Shown: piece by piece, positions 59,047 through 64,000 of the stretch
Layout: the number at the start of each line of letters is the position of its first letter
Position numbering within the stretch: position 1 is the stretch's first letter
Source: Pseudomonas sp. PDM15
GTDB lineage: Bacteria; Pseudomonadota; Gammaproteobacteria; Pseudomonadales; Pseudomonadaceae
Length of the DNA stretch: 64,000 bases
Assembly (NCBI RefSeq): GCF_014851565.1
Contig: NZ_JACVAA010000008.1
Location: forward strand, 62,001 to 126,000
Direction: 5' to 3'
Made by a program: the position numbers and the translations under genes
Notes under the pieces: model-generated
Seen by the model: only the letters and a program-made list of their open reading frames with translations
Told to the model about the DNA's origin: nothing
Database searches by the model: none

Positions 59047-59970
59047 TCAGCGCCGCGCGGCGAGCAGTGCCTCCAGCTTTTCCTGATCGCGGGCGAACAG
59101 GCGGATGCCTTCGGCTAGCTTCTCGGTGGCCATGGCGTCTTCGTTCATGGCCCAACGGAAGCCCTTTTCGTCCAGCGGCTGGCGTGCTTCGCCGGTACCG
59201 GCGGTAAGGATGCGCGGCAGCTCGCCCTGGTCGTCGGCTAGCTGTTGCAGCAGCTCCGGGCTGATGGTCAGGCGGTCGCAGCCGGCCAACTGCTCGATCT
59301 GTCCCAGGTTGCGGAAGCTGGCGCCCATCACCACGGTCGGATAGCCATTGGCCTTGTAGTACTGGTAGATGCGCGAGACGGACATTACGCCTGGATCCTC
59401 CGCGCCGACGAAGTCGCGGTCCTCGGCCTTCTTGTACCAGTCGTAGATGCGGCCGACGAAGGGCGAGATGAGAAACACGCCGGCATCGGCGCAGGCAACG
59501 GCCTGGGCGAAGGAGAACAGCAGGGTCAGGTTGGTCTGGATGCCGGTCTTTTCCAGTTGTTCCGCGGCGCGGATGCCTTCCCAGGTCGAAGCGATCTTGA
59601 TCAACACGCGCTCGCGCCCGATGCCGGCCTGGTCATACAGCCCGATGATGCGCTCGGCGCGGCGCAGAGTGGCCTGGGTGTCGAAGGACAGGCGGGCATC
59701 CACCTCGGTGGAGATACGCCCCGGAATCACCTTGAGGATCTCCTGGCCAACGGCCACGCCGAAGCGGTCGCAGGCCAGGCCCAGGTCGCCGGCGCAGCCG
59801 CCGACCGCCTGATCCAGCAGCTCGCTGTAGCGGGGCAGGGATGCGGCCTTGAGCAGCAGCGAGGGGTTGGTGGTGGCATCGACCGGCTTGAGGCGGCTGA
59901 TGGCGTCGAGGTCACCGGTGTCGGCGACCACGGTGGTGAACTGCTTGAGTTGGTCCAGCTTGGAGGTCAT
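59047..59970 (-). CDS. tal: transaldolase, 307 aa
   Basis: Transaldolase moves a dihydroxyacetone unit in the non-oxidative pentose phosphate pathway. Motifs are DATTNPSLLLKAA near residue 31, STEVDARLSFDTQATLRRA, and the Schiff-base Lys in VLIKIASTWEGIRAAEQLEK (near residue 131). FVGRIYDWYKKAEDRDF is also conserved. Length is typical of the TalB class (about 315). The ATG at 59970 starts MTSKLDQLKQFT, the family N-terminus, with GAGG upstream. The dusA gene lies upstream on the same strand, 75 bp away. Confidence 0.95.
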   Translation of the reverse strand: MTSKLDQLKQFTTVVADTGDLDAISRLKPVDATTNPSLLLKAASLPRYSELLDQAVGGCAGDLGLACDRFGVAVGQEILKVIPGRISTEVDARLSFDTQATLRRAERIIGLYDQAGIGRERVLIKIASTWEGIRAAEQLEKTGIQTNLTLLFSFAQAVACADAGVFLISPFVGRIYDWYKKAEDRDFVGAEDPGVMSVSRIYQYYKANGYPTVVMGASFRNLGQIEQLAGCDRLTISPELLQQLADDQGELPRILTAGTGEARQPLDEKGFRWAMNEDAMATEKLAEGIRLFARDQEKLEALLAARR

Positions 59971-60045
59971 GACGAGGCCCTGTCGTTGCATGACCCCGAC
60001 CTTACCCGAGCCGAGCGGGCTGCTTCAACGTCTGGCGCGGGCTTT

Positions 60046-61038
<993 letters not shown>

Positions 61039-61151
61039 GGGGCGCTGCGTGAATGTGGAAACGGCCGGCATTCTACCGCAGTTGGCGACAGCCGATCCGG
61101 ACGGCTGCTATTCTGGGTTCAGCGTTTCGGTTCGATAGGGAGATGACACTC

Positions 61152-61457
61152 ATGCAAAGCAAATATTGGCTGGCGGCGCTGGCTCTTGGTTTCAGCCTGC
61201 AGGCGGCAGCCACCAGTTTCGTGGTGACTACCGACGGTATGGTCAATACGGTCGAAGGGACCAGCGACGTGACCTCGTCCTCGTTTGGTGATGACAAGGT
61301 AGTGCGCGAGGCCAAGGATGATGCCGCGAGCTTCGTCGCCAGCCAGGGCGACATTCGTGGCGCTCACCTGGAGGCGGCCTTCCAGCACATTCGCGGCAAG
61401 CTGCCGGAGCTGCAGGTGAACGACATGCAGCTGGCCCAGGCCATCCTCGCCTTGTGA
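61152..61457 (+). CDS. DUF2388 family secreted protein, 101 aa
   Basis: A Sec signal (KYWLAALALGFSLQAAATS) is followed by TSDVTSSSFGDDKVVREAKD, DAASFVASQGDIRGAHLEAA and a C-terminal amphipathic helix, the DUF2388 pattern known mainly from Pseudomonas. Function is unknown. The ATG at 61152 follows GGGAG by 9 nt and is preferred to the ATG at 61143, which touches the RBS. It is divergent from dusA, and a terminator follows. Confidence 0.85.
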   Translation: MQSKYWLAALALGFSLQAAATSFVVTTDGMVNTVEGTSDVTSSSFGDDKVVREAKDDAASFVASQGDIRGAHLEAAFQHIRGKLPELQVNDMQLAQAILAL

Positions 61458-61469
61458 GCGGAGAGCGGT

Positions 61470-61502
61470 ATAAAAAACGGCGCCCTGAGGCGCCGTTTTC
61501 GT
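61470..61502. terminator. bidirectional terminator after the DUF2388 gene
   Basis: AAAAAACGGCGCC-CTGA-GGCGCCGTTTTCG forms an 8-bp GC-rich stem with A and T runs, between convergent genes. Confidence 0.88.
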
Positions 61503-61513
61503 TTGTAGCGAGG

Positions 61514-62797
61514 TTACACGCCCAGCTTGTCGCGCAGGCTGTAGTACCAGGCGCCCAGGGCGCTGAACGGCACCTGGAACAGGCGACCACCGGGGAACGG
61601 GTAGTGCGGCAGGCTGGCGAAGGCGTCGAAGCGCTCGGCCTGGCCGCGCAGGGTTTCCGCCAGCAGCTTGCCGGCCAGGTGGGTGTAGGTCACGCCATGG
61701 CCGCTGCAGCCCTGGGAGTAGTAGATGTTGTCGCCGAGGCGGCCGACCTGCGGCAGGCGCGACAGGGTTAGCAGGAAGTTACCGGTCCAGGCGAAATCGA
61801 TCTTCACGTCCTTCAATTGCGGGAAGGTCTTGAGCATCTTCGGCCGGATGATCGCCTCGATGTTCGCTGGATCGCGTGCGCCGTAGACCACGCCGCCGCC
61901 GAAGATCAGACGCTTGTCGGCGGTCAGACGGTAGTAGTCGAGTAGGTAGTTGCAGTCCTCGACGCAGTAGTCCTGCGGCAGCAGGCTCTTGGCCTGCGCG
62001 TCGGACAGCGGCTCGGTGGTGATCACCTGGGTGCCGCAGGGCATGGACTTGCTGGCCAGCTCCGGCAGCAGGTTGCCCAGGTAGGCGTTGCCGGCCACCA
62101 CCACGAACTTGGCCTTCACCCGGCCTTGCGGGGTGTGCACCACCGGGTTGGCGCCGCGCTCGACGCGGACCGCCGGGCTCTGCTCATAGATGATGCCACC
62201 GAGGGATTCCACGGCCGCTGCCTCGCCGAGAGCCAGGTTGAGCGGATGGATATGGCCGCCGCTCATGTCGAGCATGCCGCCGACATAACTGTCGGTGTCC
62301 ACCACTTCGCGGATGCGCTTCTCGTCCAGCAGCTCCAGCTGGGTGTGGCCGTAGCGCTCCCACAGCTTCTTCTGCGATTCCAGGTGCTTCATGTGCTTGG
62401 GAGTGTTGGCGGCAAACACGCCGCCATCCTTCAGGTCGCACTGGATGTCGTACTTGGCGATACGCTCGCGGATGATGCGGCCGCCTTCGAAGGCCATCTG
62501 CCCCAGCAGTTGGGCCTGTTTCGGGCCGACGGTGCGTTCGATCACGTCGATGTCGCGGCTATAGCTGTTGACGATTTGTCCGCCGTTGCGGCCGGAGGCA
62601 CCAAAACCGACCTTGGCGGCTTCGACGATGGTGACCTTGAAGCCATTCTCCAGCAGGAACAGGGCGGTGGAGAGGCCGGTATAGCCGGCGCCGATGATGC
62701 AGACATCGGTCTCGGTCTCGCCCTGCAGGGCCGGGCGCTGCGGAGCAGGATTGGCCGAAGCGGCGTAGTAGGACTGGGGATAGGGTGTGTGCGCCAT
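61514..62797 (-). CDS. FAD-dependent gamma-glutamylpolyamine oxidase, PuuB/PauB type, 427 aa
   Basis: The DAO fold opens with the FAD motif CIIGAGYTGLSTALFLLENG (near residues 33-52). VGFGASGRNGGQIVNSYSRD, ILEMSGGHIHPLNLALG-like MLDMSGGHIHPLNLALGEA and a C-terminal YYSQGCSGHGVTYTHLAGKL match PuuB/OrdL-type oxidases. These oxidise gamma-glutamylated putrescine or related polyamines. P. aeruginosa has several PauB paralogs, one near this location by recollection. No other polyamine genes are adjacent. Confidence 0.88.
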   Translation of the reverse strand: MAHTPYPQSYYAASANPAPQRPALQGETETDVCIIGAGYTGLSTALFLLENGFKVTIVEAAKVGFGASGRNGGQIVNSYSRDIDVIERTVGPKQAQLLGQMAFEGGRIIRERIAKYDIQCDLKDGGVFAANTPKHMKHLESQKKLWERYGHTQLELLDEKRIREVVDTDSYVGGMLDMSGGHIHPLNLALGEAAAVESLGGIIYEQSPAVRVERGANPVVHTPQGRVKAKFVVVAGNAYLGNLLPELASKSMPCGTQVITTEPLSDAQAKSLLPQDYCVEDCNYLLDYYRLTADKRLIFGGGVVYGARDPANIEAIIRPKMLKTFPQLKDVKIDFAWTGNFLLTLSRLPQVGRLGDNIYYSQGCSGHGVTYTHLAGKLLAETLRGQAERFDAFASLPHYPFPGGRLFQVPFSALGAWYYSLRDKLGV

Positions 62798-62940
62798 ATT
62801 TGAACCTATGTTCTTTATTTTTTACGGAATGAGCCGATGCTACCCGAGTCAAAATGCGCCGGCTAGCCTCCGTGCAAAATTTTTAACGCTTGGCTGTGCA
62901 GCAAAAAATCCGTTTATTCAGAGGCTTAGCGAAAAAGATG

Positions 62941-62968
62941 TTGACACTCCGGCGGATCTCCCTAAAAT
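62941..62968 (+). promoter_or_regulatory. promoter of tRNA-Val
   Basis: TTGACA (62941-62946), a 16-bp spacer and TAAAAT (62963-62968) form a near-consensus sigma70 promoter 13 bp before the tRNA, with the GCGCC discriminator seen also at the tRNA-Glu cluster. Confidence 0.85.
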
Positions 62969-62981
62969 GCGCCTCCATTGC

Positions 62982-63058
62982 AGGCACATAGCTCAGTTGG
63001 TTAGAGCACCACCTTGACATGGTGGGGGTCGTTGGTTCGAGTCCAATTGTGCCTACCA
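62982..63058 (+). tRNA. tRNA-Val (GAC)
   Basis: A 77-nt cloverleaf: acceptor AGGCACA/TGTGCCT, D-arm AGCTCAGTTGGTTAGAGC, anticodon arm CCACCTTGACATGGTGG with anticodon GAC, T-arm TTGGTTCGAGTCCAA, and encoded ACCA. Its position before thrS is conserved in Pseudomonas by recollection. Confidence 0.98.
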
Positions 63059-63063
63059 AATCC

Positions 63064-63095
63064 GAAAGGGGTCGTACATACGACCCCTTTTTTAT
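63064..63095 (+). terminator. terminator of tRNA-Val
   Basis: AAAGGGGTCGTA-CA-TACGACCCCTTT followed by TTTATT lies 6 bp after the tRNA, so the thrS transcript must start downstream of about 63095. Confidence 0.9.
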
Positions 63096-63185
63096 TGGCT
63101 GCTTGTCAGGGCTGCGGCTTTCTGGAAGCATCCGCGATTCGTTTACCTCCAGTGACTGCGGTCTGTCCCGGTTTGCCGCAAGGCT

Positions 63186-63204
63186 CCTGCCATCGTCTGG
63201 CAGG
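63186..63204 (+). promoter_or_regulatory. thrS leader hairpin 1: tRNA-Thr (CGU) anticodon-arm mimic
   Basis: CCTGCC-ATCGTCT-GGCAGG is a perfect 6-bp stem with a 7-nt loop. In tRNA numbering the loop is A32, U33, C34, G35, U36, C37, U38, so a CGU threonine anticodon sits in the anticodon position after the invariant U33. It lies 79-97 nt before the thrS ATG, as the upstream (domain 4-like) arm of a ThrRS operator. Confidence 0.6.
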
Positions 63205-63242
63205 CATATCGCCGGATCGCTTCCTGGCTCATCCCAACCCAC

Positions 63243-63263
63243 GTGACCTTTGGTAGGGGTCAC
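63243..63263 (+). promoter_or_regulatory. thrS leader hairpin 2: tRNA-Thr (GGU) anticodon-arm mimic
   Basis: GTGACC plus a T-G pair encloses the 7-nt loop TTGGTAG (63250-63256), closed by GGTCAC. In tRNA numbering this is U32, U33, G34, G35, U36, A37, G38, a GGU threonine anticodon with U33 and a purine 37. ACCTTTGGTAGGGGT differs at two positions from the ACCCTTGGTAAGGGT arm I recall for E. coli tRNA-Thr(GGU). It ends 19 nt before the ATG, just 5' of the AGGAGAGGAGG ribosome site, as in domain 2 of the E. coli thrS operator. Confidence 0.65.
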
Positions 63264-63282
63264 CACTAGGAGAGGAGGCGCC

Positions 63283-64000
63283 ATGCCCATCATTACTCTT
63301 CCCGACGGCAGTCAGCGTTCGTTTGATCGTCCCGTTTCCGTGCTCGAGGTGGCTCAGTCCATCGGCGCCGGTCTGGCCAAGGCCACCCTGGCCGGCAAGG
63401 TCAACGGCAGGCAGGTAGACGCCTGTGACTTGATCGAAAGCGACGCCACCCTGCAGATTCTCACGCCGAAGGACGAAGAGGGGCTGGAGATCATCCGCCA
63501 CTCCTGTGCGCACCTGGTCGGTCACGCGGTCAAGCAGCTCTATCCGAACGCCAAGATGGTGATCGGGCCGGTGATTGAGGAAGGCTTCTATTACGACATC
63601 GCCAGCGATCGTCCCTTCACGCCTGAAGACATGGCAGCCATCGAAAAGCGCATGGCTGAGCTGATCGACAAGGATTACGACGTCATCAAGAAGATGACTC
63701 CGCGTGCCGAGGTCATCGAGCTGTTCAAGTCGCGTGGCGAGGAATACAAGCTGCGCCTGATCGACGACATGCCGGACGAGCAGGCCATGGGTCTGTACTT
63801 CCACGAAGAATACGTCGACATGTGCCGCGGCCCGCACGTGCCCAATACGCGCTTCCTCAAGTCCTTCAAACTGACCAAGATTTCCGGTGCCTACTGGCGC
63901 GGCGACTCGAAGAACGAGCAGCTGCAGCGCATCTATGGCACCGCCTGGGCGGACAAGAAGCAGCTGGCTGCCTATATCCAGCGTATCGAAGAGGCCGAGA
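63283..64000 (+). CDS. thrS: threonyl-tRNA synthetase, N-terminal 239 codons (partial)
   Basis: The visible part starts MPIITLPDGSQRSFDRPVSV, the TGS domain (residues 1-61), followed by the editing domain: LEIIRHSCAHLVGHAVKQLY with the HxxxH metal/editing motif, FYYDIASDRPFTPEDMAAIE and YVDMCRGPHVPNTRFLKSFK with Cys and His of the editing site. The catalytic domain lies beyond the window. AGGAGAGGAGG at 63268-63278 is a very strong RBS. The leader carries two tRNA-Thr anticodon-like hairpins, which suggests translational autoregulation. Confidence 0.96.
   Translation, partial: MPIITLPDGSQRSFDRPVSVLEVAQSIGAGLAKATLAGKVNGRQVDACDLIESDATLQILTPKDEEGLEIIRHSCAHLVGHAVKQLYPNAKMVIGPVIEEGFYYDIASDRPFTPEDMAAIEKRMAELIDKDYDVIKKMTPRAEVIELFKSRGEEYKLRLIDDMPDEQAMGLYFHEEYVDMCRGPHVPNTRFLKSFKLTKISGAYWRGDSKNEQLQRIYGTAWADKKQLAAYIQRIEEAE

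Overview
The window is a 64 kb chromosomal segment of a high-GC gammaproteobacterium, almost certainly a Pseudomonas. The evidence is the family content and order: a deaD-type helicase; then htpX, an AlaA-type aminotransferase, msrB, a glutathione peroxidase, an OspR-type MarR regulator and a SagS-type hybrid kinase; then a Glu/Gly tRNA cluster, FadE, copRS, queF, mlaA, rssB-rssC, tal, dusA, a PauB/PuuB-type oxidase, tRNA-Val and thrS. From memory this follows, in reverse, roughly PA2840 to PA2744 of P. aeruginosa PAO1, with insertions and losses. No prophage, IS transposase, integrase, CRISPR array or rRNA was seen.

Layout. 0-10 kb: tail of a TauE/SafE permease, a LysR regulator, DUF1127 and DUF3291 proteins, a YcaQ-type winged-helix protein, a Cax Ca2+/H+ exchanger followed by a SulP anion transporter, an M48 lipoprotein protease, and a class II DAHP synthase. 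10-18 kb: an accessory, repeat-rich block (amidohydrolase, TauE permease, SDR, BASS symporter, flavin monooxygenase) read leftward, with an AraC regulator and a spermidine-synthase-like gene read rightward. Three consecutive genes of this block end inside repeat elements. 18-33 kb: deaD, a membrane protein, a decayed AraC fragment, a LigB-type dioxygenase, a chemoreceptor, htpX, the aminotransferase, and an oxidative-damage group (msrB, gpx, ospR, plus free-methionine sulfoxide reductase and a GST a few kb away) around sagS.

33-34 kb: two tandem tRNA-Glu/tRNA-Gly pairs. 34-44 kb: FadE, a transglutaminase-like protein, an ABC-2 exporter and an RND efflux pair without its own outer-membrane channel. 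44-48 kb: a DUF1232 protein, a PHA-depolymerase-like hydrolase, TrmK, a thioesterase and a GlxA-type regulator. 48-53.5 kb: a copper module, copSR divergent from a cupredoxin, copA and copB, with Met/His repeats and a candidate operator. 53.5-64 kb: queF, a PhnX-like HAD protein that lacks its nucleophile, mlaA, a PilZ protein, rssBC, tal, dusA, a DUF2388 protein, an FAD oxidase, tRNA-Val and the start of thrS.

The most interesting signal is regulatory. The thrS leader holds two hairpins whose 7-nt loops each place a threonine anticodon (CGU, then GGU) exactly where a tRNA anticodon loop would, after U33. This is the architecture of the E. coli ThrRS translational operator. Other signals are an 18-bp perfect palindrome over the -35 box of the gpx-ospR promoter, and a hairpin-rich leader before deaD.
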